A stretch of DNA of 64,000 nucleotides from positions 1-64,000 of the forward strand of contig NZ_BMJI01000002.1 in the NCBI RefSeq assembly GCF_014643255.1, read 5' to 3'. Position numbers and translations under genes: made by a program. The first letter of the stretch is position 1; the number at the start of each line of letters is the position of its first letter. Under the pieces are notes generated by a model. That model was not told where the DNA came from. It did no database searches and saw nothing but the letters and a program-made list of their open reading frames with translations. This DNA comes from Tersicoccus solisilvae. GTDB taxonomy: Bacteria > Actinomycetota > Actinomycetes > Actinomycetales > Micrococcaceae. Below are positions 44,981-53,934 of this stretch, one piece after another.

Positions 44981-45868
44981 TCAGGGACGGCCCTGTCGCT
45001 CGGTCCGGTCGCGCACGGCGGTGATGACGGCGGCCATGTCCTCGTGGTCGTGACCGAGCGCCTCGGTCTGCGCGAAGAGGTCCGCGCACACGTCCATCAG
45101 CGGCGACGCGACGTGGTGGCGCCGCGCCTCGTCGACGATGAGGCGGCTGTTCTTCAGCACGTCCGGGACGGCCGCGTGCACGGACCAGTCCTGGTGCACG
45201 ATCTTCGCAGCCTTGGCGCGGGACACCGCCGACGCCATCGGCCCAGCCGCGAGCGCCGCCTCCAGCTGGAGCGGGTCGAGGCGGTGCTGTTCCGCGAAGT
45301 GGAAGGCCTCGGCGAGCCCGGTCACCATGGTGATGAGGAAGGTGTTGACGGCGAGTTTCATCCGCAGGCCGTTCGGTACCCGGCCGCAGCGCAGCACCGA
45401 AGCGCACATCGAGTCCAGCAACGGGGCGATGCGGTTCAGGTCCTCGTCCTCACCCGCGACCATGGCCACCAGGGTGGCGTCGATGGCGGGCTGGCGGGAT
45501 CCGGAGACGGGCGCCTCCACGTAGCGTCCGCCGGCCGCGCGGACGCGTTCGGCACTGCGCTGCGAGTACTCGGGGGACAGCGTGCTCATCTGCACCACGA
45601 TCCGGTCGTGGAGCGCGCCCGGGTCGTCGAGCGGCAGGACGGCGTCGGTGGCCCGGTCGTCCGTGAGCATGAGGAAGACGACGGAGCAGCGCTCGAACAC
45701 CTCCCTCGACGTGGCGGCGACAGAGGCTCCGGCGGTGGCGAGCCGGTCACGTGCCTCGGGAGACCGGTTCCAGACCAGCAGGGGCCCTGCCGCCAACAGG
45801 TTCGCGGCCATGGCCGAGCCCATGATGCCCAGGCCGATGAAGCCCACGACGGGTTCCGCGTCGCTCAT
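44981..45868 (-). CDS. 3-hydroxyisobutyrate dehydrogenase-like beta-hydroxyacid dehydrogenase
   Basis: The 295-residue protein has VGFIGLGIMGSAMAANLLAA, VWNRSPEARD, STLSPEYS, EAPVSGSRQPA and RMKLAVNTFL (catalytic Lys). The Arg in NRSPE favours NADP. It reduces or oxidises short beta-hydroxy acids such as tartronate semialdehyde or succinic semialdehyde. It is downstream of asnB but separated from it by a hairpin. Confidence 0.87.
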   Translation of the reverse strand: MSDAEPVVGFIGLGIMGSAMAANLLAAGPLLVWNRSPEARDRLATAGASVAATSREVFERCSVVFLMLTDDRATDAVLPLDDPGALHDRIVVQMSTLSPEYSQRSAERVRAAGGRYVEAPVSGSRQPAIDATLVAMVAGEDEDLNRIAPLLDSMCASVLRCGRVPNGLRMKLAVNTFLITMVTGLAEAFHFAEQHRLDPLQLEAALAAGPMASAVSRAKAAKIVHQDWSVHAAVPDVLKNSRLIVDEARRHHVASPLMDVCADLFAQTEALGHDHEDMAAVITAVRDRTERQGRP

Positions 45869-45946
45869 CCGATCCTCCGCTCGTCGTCGGCCGGGTCGGC
45901 GGCCGGCACTGACGGGCTCAGACCATCGGACGGCCGTCGATCCGTC

Positions 45947-45974
45947 GCGGTCCAGTTGGCGTTCTCTGGACCGC
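45947..45974 (-). terminator. Terminator hairpin downstream of asnB
   Basis: Perfect 9-bp arms GCGGTCCAG and CTGGACCGC with a 10-base loop lie eight bases beyond the asnB stop on the minus strand. No T-run follows. Confidence 0.65.
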
Positions 45975-45982
45975 TCGCGTGG

Positions 45983-48646
45983 CTACCGCGCGACCACGAT
46001 CGACATCGGGGTCTGCTCGGTCGTCTGGCCCTGCGGGTTGTCCTTGAAGATCGCCTCGACGGTGGCCGTGTCCAGGTCGGTGCCGTTGCCCAGGCACACG
46101 ACGCCGAGGTCGTTGGCGTCCATGATCGCGGTGCCCGCGAACGTCGCCGCGTACTGGGCCGGGACCGTCTGGCGGACCAGCTCGGACAGCCGGTCGGCGA
46201 CCTTGTCCGGGTCCTTCGGGGCGAGCTTGACCGAGTGGGTGGAGGTGCCCACCTGGTACCCGGCGGCGCCGTCGATGGCGTTGATGTTGCCGCCGGCCAC
46301 CTCGTAGAACACGCCGCTCTTGCCCTGCAGCTTGCCGACGACGGACCGAGCGGACGCGTAGAGGATCCGCGGCAGGCCCACCTCGTCGATCGCCAGCTGC
46401 ATCGACCACGGACTGGCCAGGCCGATGCCGCCGGGGTTGCGCACGACGGCCTTCGAGAGCATCCGGGCGGCGGGGGAGACCTTGATGTCCCACACCGGGA
46501 TGGAGCGGCCCTGCGTCATCGCCACGATCTTCTCGGAGACGAACAGGTACCACGGGGAGTTGTTCATCGCGGTGGCGTGGTCCTCGCCGGCCTCCCCGAG
46601 CCCGTCGACGAACCGGGACACGTAGCCCATCACCGCCGGCTCGAAGTCGGTGTCCCGGTAGAACACGTCGGTGCGCAGCGGGTAGCGGCGGAACGTGTGG
46701 CCGTCCGGCACGGTCAACTCCAGCTGCTTGCCCGGGTTCGGCTCGTAGTCCGTCTTGTCGGCCTTGCCGGCCTTCGGGGCGGGGGCGCCGTCGATGAACT
46801 CGCGCAGCCACAGCTCCACGTTCAGCAGGCGCCAGAACACCATGGTCGAGGCGCCGTTGCGGTCCTGCAGGTACTCCTCGAACGCGTACAGCACGGCGTC
46901 CTGGTCCCAGTACGGCCGGTCCTCGAAGGAGGAGGAGAGGAAGATCTCGTAGATGCGTTCCTTCATCAGCTTGAACCACTCCGCCTCGGGGGTGGTGAAG
47001 CCGATCTTGTTCCGCCGGTCGCTGATCATCGCGGGCAGAAGGCCGCGGGTGGCGTCGCGCAGGATTCGCTTGTTCCAGCCGTCCTTGATGATCGCCTCGT
47101 CGGAGAGCGAGAACAGGAACTTCACGACCTCCTTGTCGAGGAACGGCACGCGCCCCTCGAGGGACCAGCGCATCGTGTTCTTGTCCTCGTACCGCAGCAC
47201 CGAGGGCAGCGACTTGCGGAACAGGTCGTCGATCAGGCGCAGCTTGAGGTTGTCCCCGATCACGCGGTAGGTCTCGCCGGCGAAGCGGCTCGTCCACTCC
47301 TTGCGCAGCAGGGAGCCGATCGTCAGGTCCTTCTTCAGCGTCAGCTTCGACTGGATCCGGAAGCGGCCGAGCCGGTAGAAGATGTCGGTGGCGCGGGCGA
47401 CCTCGCCGGCCAGCTTGTCCCACTGCTTGTTCTTGCGCAGCTGCCCGAGATAGGCGAAGTAGTAGGGGATGTAACCGGCCATCATCTCGTCGGCGCCCTG
47501 CCCGTCGAGCAGCACGGTGACGGTCTCCGACGCCTTCTTCATCACCCGGTACTGGGCGTAGGGCCCGGAGGAGATGATCGGCTCCTCCTGCGTGCGGACG
47601 AAGTCGAGGAGGTCCTCGGCGAACTCGTGCGCCTTCGGTAGGATCTTGTGGCTCTCGACGTTGCCCTTGACGCTGGCCAGAACGGCGTCGGCGTACTTCT
47701 CCTCGTCGTTGATCGAGTTGGGGAAGACGGCGGAGAAGGTCTGCTGCTTGGCGCCGAGCGAGTCGGTGGCGGCGGCCTTCTCCTGCATCAGCTTGTTGAT
47801 GGTGACGACAACGGCGGAGGAGTCCAGGCCGCCGGAGAGAGCGGTGCCGACGGGCACCTCGGACTGCAGGCGCAGCCGGACGCCCTCGGTGAACCGCTCG
47901 CGGTACTCGTCGATGACGCCCGCATCGTAGGGCCGCTCGACGGTGGCCAGCTCGGTGAGCTCCTCCTCCAGCCGGGTGAACTTCGCGACCTCGTGCTCGC
48001 CCGTCGTCGTGTCGAGCACCAGCTTCTCGCCCGGCAGCAGCTTCTCGATGCCCTCGAAGAAGGTGGCCGCCTCCTCGTCGTGGATGCGGAACTGCAGGTA
48101 GCGGTACAGGATCCGCTCGTTGACCTTGCGCTCCAGCTTCTCCGCGGCGAGGATCGGGCGGATCTCGGAGGCGAACAGCAGCTTCTTCTCGCCGTCCTCG
48201 GTGAAGGAGGCGAAGTACAGCGGCTTGATGCCGAAGTGGTCGCGGGCCAGCACGAGCCGGTGGTTCCGCTTGTCGTGGATGGCGAAGCCGAACATGCCGT
48301 TGAAGCGGTCGAACGCGTCGTCGCCCCACTCCTCGTAGGCCTGCAGCACGACCTCGGTGTCCGAGACGGTGCTGAACGTGCGGCCCAGCGCCTCCAGCTC
48401 GGCCCGCAGGTCCAGGTAGTTGTAGACCTCCCCGTTGTAGATCAGGGCGACCTGACCGTCGGCGCTGTACATCGGCTCCTGGCCGTGCGCGACGTCGATG
48501 ATCGAGAGCCGGCGGTGGGCCAGGCCCACCTGCTCGTCGGTGTGGTAACCCTCGCCGTCCGGGCCGCGGTGCTGGATGCACTGGTTCATCGCGCCCAGCA
48601 GTTCCCGGTCCTCACCGAAGCCGTAGTAGCCGGCGATTCCACACAT
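45983..48646 (-). CDS. asnB: AsnB-type glutamine-hydrolysing asparagine synthetase fused to a CofE-like domain
   Basis: The protein has 887 residues. Residues 1-about 200 are a class II glutamine amidotransferase: the protein must begin MCGIAGYYG so that Cys2 is the nucleophile; RRLSIID and YNGEVYNY bind glutamine. Residues about 240-620 are the synthetase domain with the PP-loop SGGLDSS (271-277) and SLEGRVPFLDKEVV. After a linker (621-645), residues about 648-887 resemble the coenzyme F420-0:gamma-glutamyl ligase (CofE/FbiB) fold: SPWYLFVSEKIVAMTQGRS, NPGGIGLASPWSMQLA, AIMDANDLGVVCLGNG, KDNPQGQTTEQTP. Ordinary AsnB proteins end near 620-650. No other F420 gene is in the window. The added domain suggests a further amide- or peptide-bond step; function unknown. 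Confidence 0.88.
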   Translation of the reverse strand: MCGIAGYYGFGEDRELLGAMNQCIQHRGPDGEGYHTDEQVGLAHRRLSIIDVAHGQEPMYSADGQVALIYNGEVYNYLDLRAELEALGRTFSTVSDTEVVLQAYEEWGDDAFDRFNGMFGFAIHDKRNHRLVLARDHFGIKPLYFASFTEDGEKKLLFASEIRPILAAEKLERKVNERILYRYLQFRIHDEEAATFFEGIEKLLPGEKLVLDTTTGEHEVAKFTRLEEELTELATVERPYDAGVIDEYRERFTEGVRLRLQSEVPVGTALSGGLDSSAVVVTINKLMQEKAAATDSLGAKQQTFSAVFPNSINDEEKYADAVLASVKGNVESHKILPKAHEFAEDLLDFVRTQEEPIISSGPYAQYRVMKKASETVTVLLDGQGADEMMAGYIPYYFAYLGQLRKNKQWDKLAGEVARATDIFYRLGRFRIQSKLTLKKDLTIGSLLRKEWTSRFAGETYRVIGDNLKLRLIDDLFRKSLPSVLRYEDKNTMRWSLEGRVPFLDKEVVKFLFSLSDEAIIKDGWNKRILRDATRGLLPAMISDRRNKIGFTTPEAEWFKLMKERIYEIFLSSSFEDRPYWDQDAVLYAFEEYLQDRNGASTMVFWRLLNVELWLREFIDGAPAPKAGKADKTDYEPNPGKQLELTVPDGHTFRRYPLRTDVFYRDTDFEPAVMGYVSRFVDGLGEAGEDHATAMNNSPWYLFVSEKIVAMTQGRSIPVWDIKVSPAARMLSKAVVRNPGGIGLASPWSMQLAIDEVGLPRILYASARSVVGKLQGKSGVFYEVAGGNINAIDGAAGYQVGTSTHSVKLAPKDPDKVADRLSELVRQTVPAQYAATFAGTAIMDANDLGVVCLGNGTDLDTATVEAIFKDNPQGQTTEQTPMSIVVAR

Positions 48647-48819
48647 AGATTCAGACCTCATCCTCGGGTGACGGCGCTGCTCGACGCTGCCGGTGTCGAG
48701 AGCTCCTGGTTCAGCTGACCATGCTAGCGGGGCCTGCTGTTCCGGCGGTCCGTGACTCGCACAGGCGCCGCACAGGTCAGCGACATGCCCGTGCCAGCCC
48801 GGCGCCCGACAGTGAGACC

Positions 48820-50280
48820 ATGACCGTCCAGCAGCCCGTCCGGCCTCCGCACCCCGGTGGATATCCCCGGATCGACGGGGTTCCCCGCCCCTCCGTTCCC
48901 CGGCCGCCGGTCTGGGCCACCGGCATCTCCCGACCGCCCACCTGGTGGCGGGACACCTCCGTGCTGGCGGCGTGGGCGGTGCTGCTGGCCGTCGTCGCCC
49001 TGTGGGTGGCCGGCGGGGGAGTCCAGTCCCTCGGCACGGTCGACGGTGCGCTGCTGTCCGTCGGCCGGCTGACCGGGTTGATCGCCTCCGCCCTGCTGCT
49101 GATCCAGGTGTTCCTGATGGCCCGCGTCCCCTGGGTCGAGCGGGCGTGGGGGCAGGACGCCCTGGCCCGGACCCACCGGCTGGTCGGCTTCACGTCCTTC
49201 TCCCTGATGCTCGCGCACCTCGCGATCATCACCCTCGGCTACGCGGCCGGCTCGGCCGCCGGGCTCTGGGGCACCATCGTCGACCTGACCCTGAACTACC
49301 CCGGCATGCTGCTGGCGATCGCGGGGACGGTCGCGCTGTGCCTGGTGGTGGTGACGTCCTACCGGGCCGCCCGCCGCCGGCTGCGGTACGAGTCGTGGCA
49401 CCTGATCCACCTGTACGCCTACCTGGGCGTCGGGCTGGCGTTGCCGCACCAGCTGTGGACCGGGCAGGAGTTCCTGTCCTCCCCGGTGGCGACCGTGTTC
49501 TGGTGGGGCCTGTACCTCGCCTGCGCCGGCGCGGTGCTGGTCTACCGCATCGGTGTCCCGCTGTGGCGCTCGCTGCGGGCACCGCTGCGCGTCGTGCACG
49601 TCCGGCCCGAGTCGCCGACCACCACGACCGTCGTCGTCGGCGGCCCCGGCGTCGCCCGACTGCGCGCCCAGGCGGGGCAGTTCTTCCAGTGGCGCTTCCT
49701 CGACGGGCCCGGCTGGACCCGGGCGCACCCGTTCTCCCTCTCCGCCGCGCCCGACGGCGCGACCCTGCAGTTCACGGCCGGCCGCGCCGGGGACGGCACG
49801 GTGCGGCTGGCCGGCCTGCGACCCGGGACCCGGGTGCTGGTCGAGGGGCCCTACGGCCGGTTGCATCCGGGCGTGCGCACCCGGCGGAAGGTCACGCTGA
49901 TCGGCGGGGGCATCGGCATCGCCCCCATGAAGTCGCTGCTCGAGGGGCTGCCGCAGGCGCCCGGCGACGTCACGGTGATCCACCGGGTCGGGTCCGAGCA
50001 GGATCCCACCCTCGCCGCCGCCCTCGACGCCACCGCCCGGCGCCGCGGCGCCCGCTACGTGCGCCTCGCCGGACCGCGCAACCGGGACCGCGCCAGCTGG
50101 CTGCCCGGCTGGGCGGACGCCTGGGACGACGCCGCTGCGCTCCTGCACCTCTGCCCCGACATCGCCGAGCAGGACGTCTTCGTCTGCGGTGCGCCGGAGT
50201 GGATGGACCGGGTGCGCACCGCCGCCCTGTCCGCCGGCGTCCCCGCCGACCGGATCCACCTCGAACGCTTCCAGTACTGA
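48820..50280 (+). CDS. Ferric reductase-like transmembrane oxidoreductase with FAD/NAD domain
   Basis: The 486-residue protein has a Pro-rich N-terminus and about six transmembrane helices with heme-type histidines (RTHRLVGFTSFSLMLAHLAI, WHLIHLYAYLGVGLALPHQ). A cytoplasmic flavodoxin-reductase module follows: AHPFSLSAAP (FAD), GPYGRL, LIGGGIGIAPMKSLL (NAD) and FVCGAPEWMDRV. Such proteins move electrons from NAD(P)H across the membrane. It is followed by an FMN-binding protein and ApbE, which suggests its acceptor is flavinylated. The ATG at 48820 is chosen over an upstream in-frame start. Confidence 0.88.
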   Translation: MTVQQPVRPPHPGGYPRIDGVPRPSVPRPPVWATGISRPPTWWRDTSVLAAWAVLLAVVALWVAGGGVQSLGTVDGALLSVGRLTGLIASALLLIQVFLMARVPWVERAWGQDALARTHRLVGFTSFSLMLAHLAIITLGYAAGSAAGLWGTIVDLTLNYPGMLLAIAGTVALCLVVVTSYRAARRRLRYESWHLIHLYAYLGVGLALPHQLWTGQEFLSSPVATVFWWGLYLACAGAVLVYRIGVPLWRSLRAPLRVVHVRPESPTTTTVVVGGPGVARLRAQAGQFFQWRFLDGPGWTRAHPFSLSAAPDGATLQFTAGRAGDGTVRLAGLRPGTRVLVEGPYGRLHPGVRTRRKVTLIGGGIGIAPMKSLLEGLPQAPGDVTVIHRVGSEQDPTLAAALDATARRRGARYVRLAGPRNRDRASWLPGWADAWDDAAALLHLCPDIAEQDVFVCGAPEWMDRVRTAALSAGVPADRIHLERFQY

Positions 50281-50308
50281 ATCCTCGTCCTTCCTTCCAG
50301 GAGTCCTC

Positions 50309-50764
50309 ATGCGCCGCATCGTCCTCTGGGCCGCCGTCACGGTCACCGTGCTGGTCCTGCTCTTCAGCTACCGCACCTCGACCAACGCCCTGCCGGCCGC
50401 GGCCGCGGTCGCCCCCGACACGCGGTCGACGGCGTCGGGCGGGATCACGTCCGGCGGCTCCGGCACGTCCTCCGGGACCAGCGGCTCGGGGACCTACACC
50501 GGCGACGCCGTCGACACCCGCTGGGGACCGGTGCAGGTGCGGATCACCGTCGCGGACGGCAAGGTCACCGCCGCCGAGGCCGTCGTCTACCCGCAGGAGA
50601 ACCACCGCGACGTGGAGATCAACGCCGTCGCGATCCCGATGCTCAACCAGGAGGCCGTCGACGCGCAGAGCGCGGACATCGACATGGTCTCCGGAGCCAC
50701 CGTCACCTCCGACGGCTACATCGGCAGCCTGCAGTCCGCGCTCGATCAGGCGCACCTGTCGTGA
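50309..50764 (+). CDS. Secreted FMN-binding domain protein (flavinylation substrate)
   Basis: The 151-residue protein has an N-terminal membrane/signal segment (MRRIVLWAAVTVTVLVLLFS), a Ser/Gly/Thr-rich linker and one FMN-binding domain from about residue 63. The sequence DMVSGATVTSDGY carries the SGAT-type motif whose Thr receives FMN by phosphoester linkage from ApbE. The ATG at 50309 has CAGGAG upstream. It lies between the membrane reductase and apbE and is the likely extracellular electron carrier. Confidence 0.9.
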   Translation: MRRIVLWAAVTVTVLVLLFSYRTSTNALPAAAAVAPDTRSTASGGITSGGSGTSSGTSGSGTYTGDAVDTRWGPVQVRITVADGKVTAAEAVVYPQENHRDVEINAVAIPMLNQEAVDAQSADIDMVSGATVTSDGYIGSLQSALDQAHLS

Positions 50765-51564
50765 GCGCGGAGACGGCGACCAGCCGCGCGTTCGGCCTCC
50801 CCGCGGTGCTGCCCGGCAGCGTCCGCACCGCCCGGGCGTGGGTGCGCCAGGTGATGGGACTGCCCGTCTCGGTGCACGTGCGCGCGGCCGACCCCGCGCG
50901 TGCCGACATCGACGACGCGGTCGACGCCCTGTTCGATGACCTCCGACGGGCAGACGACGTGTTCTCCCTGTGGCGGCCCGACAGTGCACTGAGCCGGATC
51001 CGGCGCGGCGAGCTGGCGGTCGAGGCGGCGGACCCGTGGCTGGCGCAGGTGCAGGACGTGGCCCGGCGCGCCGTCGAGGCCACCGGCGGGCTGTACAGCA
51101 CCGACCTGACCGGCCCCGACGGCACCCGCGGCTGGGACCCCACCGGGATCGTCAAGGGGTGGGCCGTCGAGCAGGCCGCCGCCCACCTGCGCGCCGTCCC
51201 GGGGATCGCGTTCAGCGTCAACGCCGGCGGCGACCTGGTCTGCGGGCGGGGACCGGCGGCCGCCCTGGTCGACTCCGCCTGGCGGATCGGCGTCGAGCGG
51301 CCGGGCACACCCGGCGGCATCGCGACCGTCATCACCGTCACCGAGGGAGCCCTCGCCACCTCGGGCACCGCCGCCCGCGGCCGGCACATCATCGACCCGC
51401 GCACCGACGCCGCGGCCGACGCGCGGCACACGTCCGTCACCGTCGCGGGGCCGGAGCTGACGTGGGCAGACGCATGGGCGACGGCGTGCTTCCTCGACCC
51501 GCACGCGCTCGCCGCCGCCGGACCGGCGTGGTCCGCCTACCGGGTGGTCAGTGTCACCGGCTGA
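50761..51564 (+). CDS. apbE: FAD:protein FMN transferase (ApbE)
   Basis: The 267-residue protein has DVFSLWRPDSALSRI, WDPTGIVKGWAVEQAA, SVNAGGDLVCG (FAD-binding), TSGTAARGRHIIDPRT and WADAWATACF (metal Asp). It attaches FMN to Thr of FMN-binding domains outside the membrane; no signal peptide is evident, so it may act before export. GTG at 50761 overlaps the FMN-binding gene stop. It is convergent with the SDR, with stop codons abutting in TGATCA. Confidence 0.92.
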   Translation: MSAETATSRAFGLPAVLPGSVRTARAWVRQVMGLPVSVHVRAADPARADIDDAVDALFDDLRRADDVFSLWRPDSALSRIRRGELAVEAADPWLAQVQDVARRAVEATGGLYSTDLTGPDGTRGWDPTGIVKGWAVEQAAAHLRAVPGIAFSVNAGGDLVCGRGPAAALVDSAWRIGVERPGTPGGIATVITVTEGALATSGTAARGRHIIDPRTDAAADARHTSVTVAGPELTWADAWATACFLDPHALAAAGPAWSAYRVVSVTG

Positions 51565-52365
51565 TCAGCCGACGGCCGCGGCGGCCTGCTGGGCGAAGCG
51601 GAACGCGCCGAGGCCGCCGTCCACCCGGATGTCGGTGCCGTTGATCCACGCGGCAGCGGGGGAGGCGAGGAACGCCACGACCTCGGCGATGACCTCCGGC
51701 GTCGCGGCCCCGCCGGTGAGGGTGATGGCCCCCTCGACCTTGGCGACCCCGTGATCCCGCTTGAAGTCGTCGAGGATGGGCGTGTTCACCGGCCCGGGGC
51801 TCACCGAGTTGACGCGGACGCGGCCGATCGTCTCGGCGGCGAGCGTCTGGGTGAGGACGCGCACGCACTCCTTGGAGAAGCGGTACGCATTGGTCGTGAC
51901 CTCCGGGTCGGCCTCGACGGAGGCGAGCGCCTCGGGGTCGTCCGCGTGACGGAGGAAGGCCTGGATCTCGGCCACCCGCTCCGCCCAGCCGTCGCCGACC
52001 GCGGACGCCAGGTTGGTGACGAAGCCGCCCGCGGTGATGGAGGGCAGCACGGCCGTCGTCAGCGCGCGCAGGCCGTGGACGTTGACCGCGAGCACCGTGC
52101 GCCACGGCGCTGTCCCGGGAACACCCGCGATGTTGGCCAGCCCCTGGATCGACGGGGCGAGGGCGAGGACGTCCCGGGCGGCCTCGACGGCACCCTGGCT
52201 GGTGGAGAGATCGGCCTGCACGAACGAGGTGGCGCCGACCGGGACGTTGCGGTCGACCCCGATGACGTGGGCACCGGATCGCGCGAACCGGGCCGCCGTC
52301 GCGGCGCCGATGCCCGAGGCTGCCCCGGTGACGACGATGGTCTGCCCGGCGAGATCCGGCTCCAT
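51565..52365 (-). CDS. SDR, coniferyl-alcohol dehydrogenase (CalA)/3-alpha-hydroxysteroid dehydrogenase-like
   Basis: The 266-residue SDR begins LAGQTIVVTGAASGIGAATA. It has VIGVDRNVPVGATSFVQADL (Asp after strand 2, NAD preference), NIAGVPG, YRFSKECVRVL (catalytic Tyr-x-x-x-Lys) and SPGPVNTPILDDFK. The VxGVDRNxP...FVQADLS signature is shared with coniferyl alcohol dehydrogenase CalA as I recall it. It diverges from the aldehyde dehydrogenase gene across a palindromic control region. An aryl alcohol substrate is inferred. Confidence 0.8.
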   Translation of the reverse strand: MEPDLAGQTIVVTGAASGIGAATAARFARSGAHVIGVDRNVPVGATSFVQADLSTSQGAVEAARDVLALAPSIQGLANIAGVPGTAPWRTVLAVNVHGLRALTTAVLPSITAGGFVTNLASAVGDGWAERVAEIQAFLRHADDPEALASVEADPEVTTNAYRFSKECVRVLTQTLAAETIGRVRVNSVSPGPVNTPILDDFKRDHGVAKVEGAITLTGGAATPEVIAEVVAFLASPAAAWINGTDIRVDGGLGAFRFAQQAAAAVG

Positions 52366-52440
52366 GGCTTCCCCTTGCTGACGATGTGCTGACGATCATC
52401 CGTGGTGGACGACCCCAGTCTTCGCGGACGGCCTCACGCC

Positions 52441-52481
52441 GACAACCACCGTTTCCCACTGGACGGAACGCGGTCGTTGTC
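52441..52481. promoter_or_regulatory. Divergent SDR/ALDH control region with IclR-type operator
   Basis: GACAACCACCG and CGGTCGTTGTC form the outer arms of an imperfect palindrome. Inside, 52451-52470 read on the minus strand gives CGTTCCGTCCAGTGGGAAAC, with GTTCC...GGAAAC half-sites as in many IclR operators. A near copy (16 of 20 bases) lies at 55789-55808 before the P450 reductase gene. The site is 42 bp before the ALDH start and 86 bp from the SDR start, so it could serve both. Confidence 0.6.
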
Positions 52482-52511
52482 TCCGGTGGTCCTCGCGGCG
52501 ACGCTGGAGCC

Positions 52512-53921
52512 ATGACGACCTACGACGTGTTCGACCCGGCCACACTGGAGCTGGTGGGCCAGGCCCCGCTGCACGGGGCGGACGACGTCGACGTCGCCGT
52601 CACTCGCGCCGTCGCCGCGGGCCCCGGCTGGGCCGCGGACCGAGGCGCCCGCCGCGCCGCGCTGCGCGGAGCCGCCGAAGCGCTGCGCGCGAAGGCCCCC
52701 GAGATCGGCCGCCGGCTGTCCCTGGAGCAGGGCAAGGTGCTGCGGGAGGCGGTCGGCGAGGTGCTCGTCGCCGCCGACGTGTTCGACTACTACGCGGCGC
52801 TGGACTGGGACGAGGAGGAGACGCTTCCCGATCGGCAGGGACGGTCGCTCCTCGTCCAGCGCCGGCCGGTCGGCGTCGTCGCCGCCATCACGCCCTGGAA
52901 CTTCCCGATCTCGCTGCTGAGCGTCAAGCTCGCCCCCGCGCTCGTGGCCGGCTGCACCGTCATCGCCAAGCCCTCCCCGACGACGCCGTTGTCGACGATC
53001 GCCCTGATCGAGACCGTCGCCGCGTTCACTCCCACCGGCGTGGTGCAGTGGCTCACGGGTCGTCGCGCCGTCAACAAGGCGCTGAGCGAGCACCCCCGCG
53101 TCCGCAAGATCTCGTTCACGGGTTCCACCGAGGTCGGTGCGGCGATCGCGGCGCAAGCCGCACCGACGGTCAAACGGGTCACGCTCGAGCTCGGCGGGAA
53201 CGACCCCGCGATCGTCCTGCCCGACGCCGATGCCGCCTTCACGGCCGCGGGCGTGGTCGGGTCGGCCTTCCGCAACGCCGGTCAGGTGTGCATGGCCGTC
53301 AAACGGGTCTTCGTGCCCGCGGACCGCGCGAGGGAGATGGTCGACGCGATCGCCGCGGAAGCGGCGCGGCTCACGGTCGGACACGGTGTCGACGAGGGCA
53401 CCACCATGGGCCCGATGCACTCCCGGTCCCAGCTCGAGCTGGTCGAGGGACTCGTGCGAGACGCCGTCGACGCCGGGGGCCGGCTCGCCACCGGCGGTGG
53501 CCGCGGCACGTCCCTTCCCGGCTACTTCCTGGAACCCACGGTCGTCGCCGATGCCGCCTTCGACAGTCCGCTGGTCGCCAGGGAACAGTTCGGTGCCGCC
53601 CTGCCCGTCGTCGCCTACACCGACCTCGACGACCTGCTCGCCCGGCTCAACGCCCAGGAATTCGGCCTCGGTGCGTCCGTGTGGAGCCCGGATCTGGATC
53701 GAGCGGAGCTGCTCGCCACGCGCATCGAGGCAGGCACGGTGTGGATCAACCAGCACACCCAGGTGGAGCTCGACGCGCCGTTCGGCGGGTGGAAGGCCTC
53801 CGGTATCGGGCGTGAGCGCGGGCCCTTCGGCCTCGAACCGTACCTCGAGCTGCGCACCATCAACGCCCGCGCCCACGCCCCCGCCGTGAGCCCGACGGCC
53901 GCCGTCAGCACGGCCCGGTGA
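52512..53921 (+). CDS. NAD(P)-dependent aldehyde dehydrogenase
   Basis: The 469-residue enzyme has AAITPWNFPISLLSVKLAPA, K153 in IAKPSP, FTGSTEVG (cofactor), E226 in LELGGND and C260 in RNAGQVC (nucleophile), and a C-terminal FGGWKASGIGRERGP. It oxidises aldehydes to acids. With the CalA-like SDR across the control region, a coniferyl- or vanillin-type aryl aldehyde is a reasonable guess. ATG at 52512 has GGAG upstream. The metallo-beta-lactamase gene follows after 13 bases. Confidence 0.93.
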   Translation: MTTYDVFDPATLELVGQAPLHGADDVDVAVTRAVAAGPGWAADRGARRAALRGAAEALRAKAPEIGRRLSLEQGKVLREAVGEVLVAADVFDYYAALDWDEEETLPDRQGRSLLVQRRPVGVVAAITPWNFPISLLSVKLAPALVAGCTVIAKPSPTTPLSTIALIETVAAFTPTGVVQWLTGRRAVNKALSEHPRVRKISFTGSTEVGAAIAAQAAPTVKRVTLELGGNDPAIVLPDADAAFTAAGVVGSAFRNAGQVCMAVKRVFVPADRAREMVDAIAAEAARLTVGHGVDEGTTMGPMHSRSQLELVEGLVRDAVDAGGRLATGGGRGTSLPGYFLEPTVVADAAFDSPLVAREQFGAALPVVAYTDLDDLLARLNAQEFGLGASVWSPDLDRAELLATRIEAGTVWINQHTQVELDAPFGGWKASGIGRERGPFGLEPYLELRTINARAHAPAVSPTAAVSTAR

Positions 53922-53934
53922 CCGGAGGACTGCC

